A DNA stretch of 64,000 nucleotides from PGYR01 sp048267165 (GTDB lineage: Bacteria; Bacteroidota; Ignavibacteria; Kapaibacteriales; UBA2268). The stretch is from NCBI GenBank assembly GCA_048267165.1, contig JBLWYD010000014.1:1-64000 (forward strand). Direction: 5' to 3'. Position numbers and translations under genes: made by a program. Each line of letters starts with the position of its first letter. The first letter of the stretch is position 1. The notes beneath the pieces are model-generated. The model worked only from the letters and a program-made list of their open reading frames with translations. It was not told where the DNA came from and did no database searches. Positions 35,807 through 44,861 of this stretch are shown in pieces.

Positions 35807-35827
35807 TAAAAAAATAAAAGAATATAC

Positions 35828-35858
35828 TTGATAATACTGTAATCAGTTAGTATATTTG
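35828..35858 (+). promoter_or_regulatory. Promoter upstream of yceD-rpmF-fab cluster (TTG-N20-TATATTTG)
   Basis: A TTG at 35828-35830 lies exactly 20 bp before TATATTTG at 35851-35858. This is the Bacteroidota-type -33/-7 arrangement; transcription would begin near 35865, about 20 bp before the yceD-like ATG. Confidence 0.65.
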
Positions 35859-35885
35859 TAGCTTGTATTTAAACGTTTGTTTGAA

Positions 35886-36374
35886 ATGTTATTATTAAAT
35901 GTCCTAGGCTTATCAAACGGTAAGCAAAATATTGAAATCAGTGGATTAGCTGATGGAGATTATAAATCTGAATTTATAGACTCGGAAGTCTTCGTAGAAG
36001 GTTTGTTAAGAGTTCATAATGATAGGTTAATATTGAAAGGAAAAACTTGGACCTCTGCTGTATTCATATGTGATATATCGCTCGAAGAATATAGAGAAGT
36101 CATAGAAGCAGACATTGATATTAATATTATCAAAGGTATGAAAGAAGAATACCGTACAGAAAAAGACGAGAATACTATATATATTAGCGAAGAAGAAAAA
36201 TCAGCTAATATTACTGAAATAGTTGTTCAAGAGCTTTTAGTTAAAGTACCAATGAAAAAAGTAGCTCCAAAGTATAGGGGAAAGGATATTGAAGAAATAT
36301 ATCCTGAAATAAAAGAGATTAAAAAGGAAGGGCTTAGCCCATTTGATATATTAAAGAATTTGAAGAATAATTAA
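35886..36374 (+). CDS. yceD: DUF177/YceD family protein
   Basis: From this ATG the protein is 162 aa; a TTG three codons earlier (35877) is an alternative start. YceD homologues sit immediately before rpmF in most bacteria and have been linked to 23S rRNA and ribosome assembly. The segment VEGLLRVHNDRLILKGKTWTSAVFICDIS is the central beta region, where cysteines are often found. The C-terminal part is acidic and Lys-rich (DIEEIYPEIKEIKKEGLSPF). It starts about 20 bp after a good promoter. Confidence 0.8.
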   Translation: MLLLNVLGLSNGKQNIEISGLADGDYKSEFIDSEVFVEGLLRVHNDRLILKGKTWTSAVFICDISLEEYREVIEADIDINIIKGMKEEYRTEKDENTIYISEEEKSANITEIVVQELLVKVPMKKVAPKYRGKDIEEIYPEIKEIKKEGLSPFDILKNLKNN

Positions 36375-36391
36375 ATTTAAAGGTTAATACA

Positions 36392-36577
36392 ATGGCACAT
36401 CCGAAGCGAAAGATATCGAAATCTAGAAGAGATAAGAGAAGAACTCATTATAAAATTGATGCACCAACTCTATCTACTTGTGAGCAAACTGGTGAGATAA
36501 AGAGATCACACAGAGCTACATTAGTTGTCGAAGACGGAAAAAAAGTTTACTATTACAATGGCAGAAAATTCGATTAA
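36392..36577 (+). CDS. rpmF: 50S ribosomal protein L32
   Basis: The 61-aa basic protein begins AHPKRKISKSRRDKRRTHY, the standard L32 start, and has a single Cys (STCEQTG), so it is of the zinc-free type. It lies 17 bp after yceD and 17 bp before plsX, the conserved order linking ribosome and lipid synthesis. Confidence 0.96.
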   Translation: MAHPKRKISKSRRDKRRTHYKIDAPTLSTCEQTGEIKRSHRATLVVEDGKKVYYYNGRKFD

Positions 36578-36594
36578 TTTTCTGAGGTAGTATC

Positions 36595-37620
36595 ATGTCA
36601 GGAGCAAAACAAAATATTAGTATCGCTATAGATATAATGGGTAGTGATTTTGCTCCTGAAAGTGAGATTAAAGGTGCTTTAGAGTTCTTGAATGAACATA
36701 CTGATAAAAGTATAAAACTATATTTTGTTGGTGAAGAAGAACTTATAAAATCTGAAGTTGAAAAAAACCCATCTCTAAATAACTTCAATTACGAAATTGT
36801 AAATGCAACTCAAGTAATTACAATGAAAGATGATGCCACTGCAGGTATTAAATCAAAAAAAGACTCCTCAATATCAATTGGCCTGGATTTATTAAAAGAT
36901 AATAAAGTTGATGCGTTTATATCCGCTGGTAATACTGGCGCTATGCTGTCTACTGCTACTCTCAAGTTAGGTAGAATAAAAGGCGTAAGCAGACCAACTA
37001 TCGGTTCTTTTTTCCCTACTCTCAAAGACAGCCCCACATTACTATTAGACGTTGGAGCTAACTCAGAAGTTAAACCTCAATTTCTATATGAATTTGCAGT
37101 AATGGGGCAAATATACCTTTCCGAAATGTATGGTATTAAGAATCCATCTATTGGCTTGCTCAATATAGGAGAAGAAGAGAAGAAAGGAACTGAGACTGTT
37201 CAAGAAGCATACAAACTACTTAAAGACTCAAAATTGAATTTTATTGGAAACATTGAAGGTCGAGATATTTTCCCGGGTATAGCAGATATTGTTGTTTGTG
37301 ACGGATTCGTTGGAAATATAATCCTAAAATTTGCAGAAAGTTTCATGGGGTTTTTCAAAGAAACGTTGAAAATGTATGCTAATCAGAGTACTTTAAAAAA
37401 GTTAAAAGTTGGATTAATGGCCCCTACTATCAAAGATGTTTTTCGTGGCTTTGATTACCAAGACCATGGGGGAGTGCCACTACTAGGGGTTAATGGGGTA
37501 GTTATCATTGGTCACGGCAAGTCATCACCTAAAGCAATCAAGAATATGCTTAATACAGCGTTGATAACTTATACTAAAGAAATCAACAAGAAAATTGAAA
37601 TTTCTTTACAATCTTCTTAA
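36595..37620 (+). CDS. plsX: Phosphate acyltransferase PlsX
   Basis: The 341-aa enzyme makes acyl-phosphate from acyl-ACP for phospholipid synthesis. Family motifs IAIDIMGSDFAPESEIKGA, FISAGNTGAMLSTATLKLGR and VCDGFVGNIILKFAES are clear, and the C-terminal GGVPLLGVNGVVIIGHGKSS is typical. The order plsX-fabH-fabD-fabG-acpP-fabF is the canonical cluster. Confidence 0.95.
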   Translation: MSGAKQNISIAIDIMGSDFAPESEIKGALEFLNEHTDKSIKLYFVGEEELIKSEVEKNPSLNNFNYEIVNATQVITMKDDATAGIKSKKDSSISIGLDLLKDNKVDAFISAGNTGAMLSTATLKLGRIKGVSRPTIGSFFPTLKDSPTLLLDVGANSEVKPQFLYEFAVMGQIYLSEMYGIKNPSIGLLNIGEEEKKGTETVQEAYKLLKDSKLNFIGNIEGRDIFPGIADIVVCDGFVGNIILKFAESFMGFFKETLKMYANQSTLKKLKVGLMAPTIKDVFRGFDYQDHGGVPLLGVNGVVIIGHGKSSPKAIKNMLNTALITYTKEINKKIEISLQSS

Positions 37621-37656
37621 TTTCCAAAATAGATTTTATAAAATTGAGAAATAAAC

Positions 37657-38646
37657 ATGCCAGCAACTATTACTGCGATTGCTCATTATTATCCTGAAGA
37701 TAAACTTACGAATAAGCATTTTGAGTCTTATTTGGATACAAGCGATGAGTGGATAAAAACGCGTACTGGTATTAACGAAAGAAGAATAATGAAAAATGGT
37801 GCTACATCCGATATGATAGTACCTGCAGCATTGAAATGTATAGAAAATGCTGGTATTGATAAACAAGAAATAGATTGTATCATAGTAGCTACTGTTACAC
37901 CCGACCACATGTACCCATCTACAGCAGCAGTAGTTCAACATAAACTTGGAATAAAGAACGTCTGGGGATTTGATATTTCCGCAGCTTGTTCCGGATTTCT
38001 TTTTGCTCTGAAAACGGCAGCTAGTTTAGTAGAGTCTGGTGCCGCAAACAAAGTTCTACTTTGTGGGGCTGATAAGATGTCATCTATTCTAAATATGAAC
38101 GATAGAAATACCGCGATTCTTTTCGGAGATGCAGCTGGTGTTTGCCTTATAGAAAAATCAAATGATGAAAATTCTGGAATATTAGACGCTATTCTACATA
38201 TAGACGGTATTGGTGGTCAATATTTAAATCAGAAGGCTGGCGGAAGCGCTCATCCTGCGACTATAGAAACAGTCGAAAATATGGAACATACTGTTTTTCA
38301 AGATGGTAAAACAGTATTCAAATATGCTGTAAAAGGTATGGCGGATGTATCTAAGGAGATCATGGATAAGAATAATCTTACAAGTGATGATATATCCTAT
38401 CTTGTACCACATCAAGCAAATCTTAGAATTATAAGTGCTACAGCTGATAGAATGGGTGTAGGTATGGATAAAGTAATGGTTAATATTGAAAAATATGGTA
38501 ATACCACTGCAGCTACAATACCTCTTTGTATTTCTGAATGGCTTATAGATGGAAAAATTAAAAAAGGTGATAATTTAATATTATCAAGTTTTGGTGCTGG
38601 ATTTACTTGGGGTTCTATTTACCTAAAATGGAATATGAATAAATGA
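37657..38646 (+). CDS. fabH: 3-oxoacyl-ACP synthase III
   Basis: The 329-aa condensing enzyme starts fatty-acid synthesis from acyl-CoA and malonyl-ACP. The Cys-His-Asn triad is present: Cys111 in DISAACSGFLF, His in LVPHQANLRI and Asn in KYGNTTAATIP. The GAGFTWGS C-terminus is normal. It overlaps fabD by 4 bp. Confidence 0.95.
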   Translation: MPATITAIAHYYPEDKLTNKHFESYLDTSDEWIKTRTGINERRIMKNGATSDMIVPAALKCIENAGIDKQEIDCIIVATVTPDHMYPSTAAVVQHKLGIKNVWGFDISAACSGFLFALKTAASLVESGAANKVLLCGADKMSSILNMNDRNTAILFGDAAGVCLIEKSNDENSGILDAILHIDGIGGQYLNQKAGGSAHPATIETVENMEHTVFQDGKTVFKYAVKGMADVSKEIMDKNNLTSDDISYLVPHQANLRIISATADRMGVGMDKVMVNIEKYGNTTAATIPLCISEWLIDGKIKKGDNLILSSFGAGFTWGSIYLKWNMNK

Positions 38647-39557
38647 AAAAAGTAGCATTATTTTCAGGTCAAGGCTCACAATATGTGGGTATGCTTAAAG
38701 ATTATTATGAAAATAATAGTAAAGCAAAATCTTTAATAGATAAAGCAGATCAAATATTAGGTTATTCTTTAAGCGATATATGCTTTAATGGTCCTATTGA
38801 GAAATTAAAAGAAACTAGATATACTCAACCAGCTTTATTTCTACATAGTGCCGTAGTCAATAATTTGACAAAAGATAATATAAATATTGATGCTGTTGCT
38901 GGACATTCTGTTGGCGAATATGCCGCATTATATTCAGCTGGAGTTATATCATTTGAAGATGCTATCAGATTAGTATCTTTGAGAGGTGAACTAATGTTTA
39001 CAGCAGGGGAGAACGAACCTGGAACAATGTATGCTGTTATAGGAATGGAAGACGACGTTCTTATAGAGCTATGCAAAGAATTAAATACGAATGGAAATGT
39101 TGTTGTTCCTGCAAATTTCAATAGCCCAGGTCAGATTGTAATATCTGGCTCTAGAGACTATTTAAGAGAAAATGCTGGGATTTTCAAGGAAAGAGGTGCA
39201 AGAATGGCTATGGAGCTACCTGTTAGTGGGGCATTCCATTCTCCTTTGATGAAACCTGCACAAGATAAACTAGCGGAAGCGATTAATAATATAGAATTTA
39301 ATAATGCTGATATTCCAGTTTACACAAATGTGGATGCAAATCCTGAACTAAATTCTGAGTCCCTGAAATCAAAGTTAATAGAACAATTAACTGCTCCAGT
39401 GCTTTGGACTCAAATACTAAGTAATTTACAAAAGGATGGTTTTACTGATTTTGTAGAAATGGGACCAGGTAATGTACTTCAAGGTCTTTGTAAAAGAACT
39501 TTAAAAGATATAAATATTAGTGGGTTTGATAAGTTACAAGACATAGAAAATGTTTAA
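38643..39557 (+). CDS. fabD: Malonyl CoA-ACP transacylase
   Basis: The 304-aa enzyme charges ACP with malonate. It begins KKVALFSGQGSQYVGM, carries the nucleophile Ser89 in AGHSVGEYAAL, an Arg in VSLRGELM and a His in SGAFHSPLM. It is followed by a 55-bp spacer containing a perfect 7-bp inverted repeat (TTAACTT/AAGTTAA). Confidence 0.95.
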   Translation: MKKVALFSGQGSQYVGMLKDYYENNSKAKSLIDKADQILGYSLSDICFNGPIEKLKETRYTQPALFLHSAVVNNLTKDNINIDAVAGHSVGEYAALYSAGVISFEDAIRLVSLRGELMFTAGENEPGTMYAVIGMEDDVLIELCKELNTNGNVVVPANFNSPGQIVISGSRDYLRENAGIFKERGARMAMELPVSGAFHSPLMKPAQDKLAEAINNIEFNNADIPVYTNVDANPELNSESLKSKLIEQLTAPVLWTQILSNLQKDGFTDFVEMGPGNVLQGLCKRTLKDINISGFDKLQDIENV

Positions 39558-39612
39558 CTTTAAGTTAAATAATTGTTAAATTGTAGCTTTTAAAATTCCA
39601 AAAAATTGAAAT

Positions 39613-40338
39613 ATGGGTTTAAAATTAGAAAATAAAGTAGCTGTAGTGACTGGCGGAGCAAAAGGAATAGGTTTATCTATTTCTGAGAAATTAGCTGAAG
39701 CAGGGGCAACAGTTTATGCTTTGGGACGTTCTTCTAACCAAGAACTGGCCTCAAAGCAGACCATAAATTATAGACAATGTGATGTTTCTGATTTTGAATC
39801 GGTAACTAACACATTTAATGAGATACAAAAAGAAGCTGGCTCAATTGATATACTAGTTAATAACGCTGGTATTACTAAAGACAATCTGATACTTAGAATG
39901 TCAGAAAGTGATTTTGATGATGTTATAAGTATCAATTTAAAAGGTGTATTCAATACTTGTAAAGTAGTAAGCAGATTTATGCTTTCACAAAAACAAGGTA
40001 GAATAATCAATATCGGTTCTATTGTAGGTACTACGGGAAATGCCGGACAATCTAATTACGCAGCTTCAAAAGCAGGTTTAATTGGATTTACTAAGTCATT
40101 AGCAAAAGAACTTGCAGCAAGAAATATATTAGTGAATTTGATTGCACCGGGTTATGTTCTAACAGACATGACTGACAAGTTGACAGAAGATCAAGTAAAC
40201 GCATTTAAAAATAATATTCCGCTGAAACGTGCGGCTGATCCTAGTGATATATCTGATGTTGTAGCATTTTTTGCTTCAAATGAATCAAGATATATAACTG
40301 GTCAAGTACTTCACGTCGATGGTGGATTAGCGATATAG
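39613..40338 (+). CDS. fabG: 3-oxoacyl-ACP reductase
   Basis: The 241-aa SDR enzyme reduces beta-ketoacyl-ACP with NADPH. It has the nucleotide motif TGGAKGIG, NNAGITKDN, the catalytic Ser in INIGSIVG, YAASKAG (Tyr-x3-Lys near 150) and the C-terminal GQVLHVDGG. Context between fabD and acpP settles the function. Confidence 0.95.
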   Translation: MGLKLENKVAVVTGGAKGIGLSISEKLAEAGATVYALGRSSNQELASKQTINYRQCDVSDFESVTNTFNEIQKEAGSIDILVNNAGITKDNLILRMSESDFDDVISINLKGVFNTCKVVSRFMLSQKQGRIINIGSIVGTTGNAGQSNYAASKAGLIGFTKSLAKELAARNILVNLIAPGYVLTDMTDKLTEDQVNAFKNNIPLKRAADPSDISDVVAFFASNESRYITGQVLHVDGGLAI

Positions 40339-40381
40339 AAACAACAATTATTTATTATAAACAATATTTTAGAGGTACAAC

Positions 40382-40618
40382 ATGGCTGATATCAACGGTA
40401 AAGTAACTGAGATAGTAGTTAACAAATTAGGTGTTGAAGAATCACAAGTCACTCCTGAGGCATCATTTACTAAAGATTTAGGTGCTGATTCATTGGATAC
40501 AGTTGAGTTAATCATGGAATTCGAAAAAGAATTCGATTTAACTATTGACGATAGCGACGCTGAAAAAATCCTTACTGTAGGCGACGTAATAAATTATCTT
40601 CAAGGAAAAGTTAGTTAA
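40382..40618 (+). CDS. acpP: Acyl carrier protein
   Basis: The 78-aa acidic protein has the phosphopantetheine attachment serine (Ser37) in GADSLDTVELIMEFE. Length and charge are standard. An AGAGG ribosome site precedes the ATG. It lies between fabG and fabF. Confidence 0.97.
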   Translation: MADINGKVTEIVVNKLGVEESQVTPEASFTKDLGADSLDTVELIMEFEKEFDLTIDDSDAEKILTVGDVINYLQGKVS

Positions 40619-40642
40619 TTAAAAAAACTAAACGGTAAGTCA

Positions 40643-41905
40643 ATGCCTAAATATGATTATCCAAAGATTGTAATTACTGGTATGGGAGCTGTTACTCCCA
40701 TCGGTAATAATCTTGATGAATATTGGAACGGATTATTAGCTGGTAAAGGTGGCTCAGCCCCCATTACAAGGTTTGATGCTTCTGAATTCAAAACACATTT
40801 TGCTTGTGAAGTTAAGGATTACGATCCTGAATTACACATGACTAGAAAAGAAATCCAAAGAATGGATTTATTCACTCAGTTTGCTATGTCATCGGCCGTT
40901 ATGGCTGTTGAGGATTCTGGAATCGATTTTGAAAAGACCGACAAAGATAGAGTCGGTGTTATAATTGGTTCAGGTATAGGTGGTATGTGGACATATCATC
41001 ATCAACAAGAGAATCTTTACAAAAGAGATGGTAAACCTGATAGAATTTCTCCTTTCTTCGTACCTATGTTAATCTCAGACATTGCGGCTGGTCAAGTAGC
41101 TATTAGATGGGGCTTAAGAGGTCCTAACTATGCAACTGTTTCTGCATGTGCTACATCTTCTCACTCTCTTGCTGATGCGCTTATGCTTTTGCAAAGAGGC
41201 GATGCTGATGTAATGGTAACAGGTGGAGCTGAGGCTGTTATTTGTCCAATGGGCGTAGGTGGTTTCAATGCTATGAAAGCACTTTCAGAGAATAATGAAG
41301 GATATGCTACTGCATCAAGACCATTTGACAAAGCTAGAGATGGTTTTGTAATTGGTGAAGGTGGTGGAGTTCTAATACTTGAAACTGAAGAGCATGCAAA
41401 GAATAGGGGTGCAAAGATTTATGCTGAAATAGCTGGTATGGGATTAACTGATGATGCATTTCATATTACTCAACCTGCTCCAGGTGGAGAAGGTGCAGTT
41501 AGATCAATGAAAATTGCTATTAAGGATGCTGGTTTAGTTCCTAATGATATTGATTATATCAATGCACATGGGACTTCTACTTTCTTCAATGATAAAAATG
41601 AATCTAATGCTATTGAAACTGTATTCGAAGAACACGCAAAAAAATTATTGGTGAGTTCGTCAAAATCAATGACTGGTCACTTATTAGGTGCAGCTGGTGC
41701 AATTGAGGCAATAGCCGCTGTCAAAGCTATTAAAGAGGGAATCGTACCTCCGACAATTAATTATGATACTCCTGACCCAGAATGTGCTGACTTGAATTTT
41801 GTTCCGAATACCCCAATTAAGAAAGATGTAAAGGCTGCAATCAGCAATACATTTGGATTTGGTGGGCATAATGCAACTTTATGTTTCAAAGCATACGAAG
41901 AGTAA
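40643..41905 (+). CDS. fabF: 3-oxoacyl-ACP synthase II
   Basis: The 420-aa elongating condensing enzyme has a Cys-His-His triad: Cys169 in TVSACATSSHS, His in YINAHGTSTFFND and His in SMTGHLLGAAGA, with Lys in SSSKSMTGH. It ends GFGGHNATLCF as expected. It is followed 6 bp later by rnc. Confidence 0.96.
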   Translation: MPKYDYPKIVITGMGAVTPIGNNLDEYWNGLLAGKGGSAPITRFDASEFKTHFACEVKDYDPELHMTRKEIQRMDLFTQFAMSSAVMAVEDSGIDFEKTDKDRVGVIIGSGIGGMWTYHHQQENLYKRDGKPDRISPFFVPMLISDIAAGQVAIRWGLRGPNYATVSACATSSHSLADALMLLQRGDADVMVTGGAEAVICPMGVGGFNAMKALSENNEGYATASRPFDKARDGFVIGEGGGVLILETEEHAKNRGAKIYAEIAGMGLTDDAFHITQPAPGGEGAVRSMKIAIKDAGLVPNDIDYINAHGTSTFFNDKNESNAIETVFEEHAKKLLVSSSKSMTGHLLGAAGAIEAIAAVKAIKEGIVPPTINYDTPDPECADLNFVPNTPIKKDVKAAISNTFGFGGHNATLCFKAYEE

Positions 41906-41911
41906 ATATTA

Positions 41912-42697
41912 ATGAGAACAAAGCTTAATAGACTTATTAGCTCTATTTTCTCTGATGATAAGAACTTAAAGAAATCCAACTTCGAAAAATATTTCGTAGA
42001 AGTTGGATTTTTTTCTAAAGAACAAAAAAAGTCAATAGAAGAACAAATTGGTGTCAAAATATCTAATTTTGCTTTTTTTGAACAAGCTTTAACACATAGA
42101 TCTTATTTGCAGATTTCTGAGGAAAAAATCTATTCGAATGAAAGATTAGAATTCTTCGGTGATTCGATATTAGGAATGGTTGTAGCGGAATATTTGTTCT
42201 TAGAACATGATGTACTAGAAGGGGATCTTACTAAAATGAGATCTTCAATTGTGAATAAACAATCCCTAGCTTATTGTGCTGAAAGAATGGGACTCGATAA
42301 GTTTATTTTACTAAGCTTTAGTGCTCAGAAAGCATTGCAAAGTGGTAGTAACTCGTTACTTGCTGATAGTGTTGAAGCTATTATAGGAGCTATTTATTTG
42401 GACAGTGGATTAGAAAATGCTCGTTATTTCATTACGAAAAAATTTATTCCACTCTTAAACGACAATGAGTTTGAACACGAAAAAAACTTTAAAAGTAAAT
42501 TACTTGAATTAATACAAAGTCAAGGTAAAGAAGCACCAACCTACAAAGTCCTTTCAGAAGAGGGACCTGATCACATGAAAAAATTTGATGTTGGTGTATA
42601 TTCTGAAGAAGAGTTATTAGGTCAAGGATCAGGAAAGAATAAAAAATCGGCTGAACAAAAAGCAGCCAAATCAGCTTTAAAACAACTAACCGTTTAA
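41912..42697 (+). CDS. rnc: Ribonuclease III
   Basis: The 261-aa double-strand RNase processes rRNA and mRNA. The catalytic signature ERLEFFGDSILG (77-88) and LADSVEAIIGAIYLDSG are intact, and a dsRNA-binding domain occupies about 185-258 (LLELIQSQGKEAPTYKVLSE). The N-terminal extension of about 40 residues before the catalytic domain is longer than in E. coli. It is the last gene of the fatty-acid cluster. Confidence 0.95.
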   Translation: MRTKLNRLISSIFSDDKNLKKSNFEKYFVEVGFFSKEQKKSIEEQIGVKISNFAFFEQALTHRSYLQISEEKIYSNERLEFFGDSILGMVVAEYLFLEHDVLEGDLTKMRSSIVNKQSLAYCAERMGLDKFILLSFSAQKALQSGSNSLLADSVEAIIGAIYLDSGLENARYFITKKFIPLLNDNEFEHEKNFKSKLLELIQSQGKEAPTYKVLSEEGPDHMKKFDVGVYSEEELLGQGSGKNKKSAEQKAAKSALKQLTV

Positions 42698-42703
42698 AAG
42701 GAT

Positions 42704-44164
42704 ATGGAAAAATTAATATTTGAAAAGTCGTCACCTGGAAGAATAGGTTATTCTCTTCCTAAACTAGGAATTGATACAAAGAGTATATCTGAGTCTATTC
42801 CAGAAAAATTCTTAAGAAAAGAAGCTGCAGAGCTTCCCGAAATTAGTGAGATTGAAATTGCTAGACATTTTCAGCACTTATCTCATCTTAATTTTAATAT
42901 TGAAAAAGGTATGTATCCACTTGGATCTTGTACTATGAAATACAATCCTAAAGTGAATGAGAAAGTTGCAGCTATGGATGGATTTGCAAATTTACACCCA
43001 TTTAGCCGTGATGAAAATGCACAAGGTGCTTTAAAGTTGATGTTTGAATTAGGTGAGTGTTTAAAGAAGATAACTGGTTTACCAGGTGTTTCATTACAAC
43101 CTGCAGCAGGTTCACAAGGTGAATTAACAGGTATTCTAACTTTCAAAAAATACTTTGAGAATAGGGGAGAAACTAACAAAACAGTAATCCTTATTCCAGA
43201 TTCTGCTCACGGTACTAACCCTGCATCAGCAGCAATGGCTGGATTTGATATAGTTAGTGTTAAATCAGGACCAGATGGTAGAATTGATTTAGATGATTTG
43301 AGATCTAAATGTGTTGACAATGTAGCTGGTCTGATGTTAACTAATCCTAATACACTTGGATTATTTGAAACAGATGTTATTGAAATTGAAAAATTAGTTC
43401 ACGGTTGTGGTGGTCTTATTTATATGGACGGTGCAAATCTGAATGCACTTCTTACAATTGCTAGAGCTGGTGATATGAAGTTTGATTGTGTTCACATCAA
43501 CTTACATAAAACATTCTCTACTCCACACGGTGGCGGTGGACCTGGTGCTGGACCAATATGTGTTAGTGAAAAACTAATTGAATTTTTACCAGTCCCTAAC
43601 ATTGAAAAACATGGTGATGAGTATAAACTAAACTATAATTTCCCAAATTCTGTAGGTAAAGTACATACTTTCGGTGGGAACTTTGGAGTTTTAGTTCGTG
43701 CATATACTTATATTAGAATGCTCGGTGAGGTTGGACTTAAGCGTGTTAGCGAAAATGCTGTTATCAATGCTAATTATATTCTAAGTCAAATAAAAGATTA
43801 TTATGAAGTACCTTACCCAGGTTATTGTCTTCATGAATGTATAATCAGTGGTAATCTACAGAAAAAAGATGGTGTTACAACACGTGACGTAGCTAAAAGA
43901 TTATTAGACTTAGGTTTTCATGCACCTACTATTTACTTCCCTTTGGTTGTAAAAGAGGCAATGCTTATTGAACCAACAGAAACTGAAAATCTAGAAAACT
44001 TAGATGGATTCATCAAAGCTATGATACAAATAGCAATTGAAGCTAAAGAGGAACCAGATACTGTTCTTCAAGCTCCTACAACTACGCCACTAAGAAGATT
44101 AGACGAAGCAACAGCAAATAGAAATCTAGATATTAGATGGAGAAAGGAAGCAGTTACAGCTTAA
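42704..44164 (+). CDS. gcvPB: Glycine dehydrogenase (decarboxylating) subunit 2
   Basis: The 486-aa PLP half of the split glycine cleavage P-protein has its lysine in VHINLHKTFSTPHGGGGPG, preceded by PDSAHGTNPASAAMAGF and YMDGANLNALL. GcvPA is not in the window, so the two subunits are encoded apart. It starts 6 bp after rnc and ends at an intrinsic terminator. No glycine riboswitch could be fitted in this short spacer. Confidence 0.94.
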   Translation: MEKLIFEKSSPGRIGYSLPKLGIDTKSISESIPEKFLRKEAAELPEISEIEIARHFQHLSHLNFNIEKGMYPLGSCTMKYNPKVNEKVAAMDGFANLHPFSRDENAQGALKLMFELGECLKKITGLPGVSLQPAAGSQGELTGILTFKKYFENRGETNKTVILIPDSAHGTNPASAAMAGFDIVSVKSGPDGRIDLDDLRSKCVDNVAGLMLTNPNTLGLFETDVIEIEKLVHGCGGLIYMDGANLNALLTIARAGDMKFDCVHINLHKTFSTPHGGGGPGAGPICVSEKLIEFLPVPNIEKHGDEYKLNYNFPNSVGKVHTFGGNFGVLVRAYTYIRMLGEVGLKRVSENAVINANYILSQIKDYYEVPYPGYCLHECIISGNLQKKDGVTTRDVAKRLLDLGFHAPTIYFPLVVKEAMLIEPTETENLENLDGFIKAMIQIAIEAKEEPDTVLQAPTTTPLRRLDEATANRNLDIRWRKEAVTA

Positions 44165-44190
44165 TTTTTGCTAAACTTGAATATTAATTT

Positions 44191-44224
44191 AAAACCGATT
44201 ATAGATTATGTAGTCGGTTTTTTT
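44191..44224 (+). terminator. Intrinsic terminator after gcvPB
   Basis: AAAACCGA (44191-44198) pairs with TCGGTTTT (44214-44221) around a 15-base loop, continuing into T-rich sequence to 44224. It lies 26 bp after the gcvPB stop. Confidence 0.8.
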
Positions 44225-44262
44225 GTGGTTTGAATAGTACTAATTTAAATAATAAAAACGAA

Positions 44263-44748
44263 ATGCATAAATTCAAAGCTGAAATTAAATTAATTGGAAT
44301 CAATCCTTATGTATTTGTTCCTGACAAAATACTAAAAATCCTGTTTGAAGCAAATGGAAAAGATAAGGGCCCAATACCTATTATGGGAACAATTAACAAT
44401 CTATCTTATAGACAAACTTTAGTGAAATATAGTGGTGTTTGGAGATTGTATATTAATAATAAAATGCTAAATAATTCCCCTAAACGAATTGGAGAGACTA
44501 TAGATATAACTATTGAATATGATATTAGTGATAGATCCATTAAAGTTCATTCTAAGCTGATAAAGGGATTGGACGATAACCATGAAGCAAAAGTAAAGTT
44601 TGATTCACTACCACCTTCATTACAAAAAGAAATAGTAAGATATATTTCTAATCTAAAAACAGAATCAAGCATTGATAGAAATGTTGATAAAGCAATAGAC
44701 TTTCTTTTAGGAAAAGGCTCTTTTATTGGTAGAAAGCCATTGAAGTAA
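44263..44748 (+). CDS. DUF1905/YdeI-OmpD-associated family protein
   Basis: From the ATG the protein is 161 aa; a TTG 11 codons earlier is in frame but adds only an Asn-rich leader close to the terminator. The first half (HKFKAEIKLIGINPYVFVPD to WRLYINNKML) fits DUF1905. The second half has the YdeI-like LPPSLQKEIVRYISNLKTE helix and ends GKGSFIGRKP. Some members are described as bacteriocin-protection proteins; the actual role here is unknown. Confidence 0.78.
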   Translation: MHKFKAEIKLIGINPYVFVPDKILKILFEANGKDKGPIPIMGTINNLSYRQTLVKYSGVWRLYINNKMLNNSPKRIGETIDITIEYDISDRSIKVHSKLIKGLDDNHEAKVKFDSLPPSLQKEIVRYISNLKTESSIDRNVDKAIDFLLGKGSFIGRKPLK

Positions 44749-44806
44749 TTGAAATTATAATTACTTGCATCTAATATGTATCAGACATTTGTAGCAAAAA
44801 TATTAT

Positions 44807-44833
44807 AAAAAAAGCTCTCATTTCTGAGAGCTT
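44807..44833 (-). terminator. Intrinsic terminator of pruA (minus strand)
   Basis: AAGCTCTCA (44812-44820) and TGAGAGCTT (44825-44833) form a perfect 9-bp stem with a 4-base loop. The plus-strand A-run at 44807-44813 is the U-tract when read on the minus strand. It is 29 bp past the pruA stop. Confidence 0.92.
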
Positions 44834-44861
44834 AACTTAAAATATATTTTTTCAGTAAAAC

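Noticed and set aside
39555..39600. Terminator between fabD and fabG
   Set aside because: The TTAACTT/AAGTTAA repeat is AT-only but for one pair, has a one-base centre and no T-tract, and the cluster is normally a continuous operon.
42690..42704. Glycine riboswitch before gcvPB
   Set aside because: Only 6 bp separate rnc and gcvPB, and no tandem aptamer-like structure is visible.
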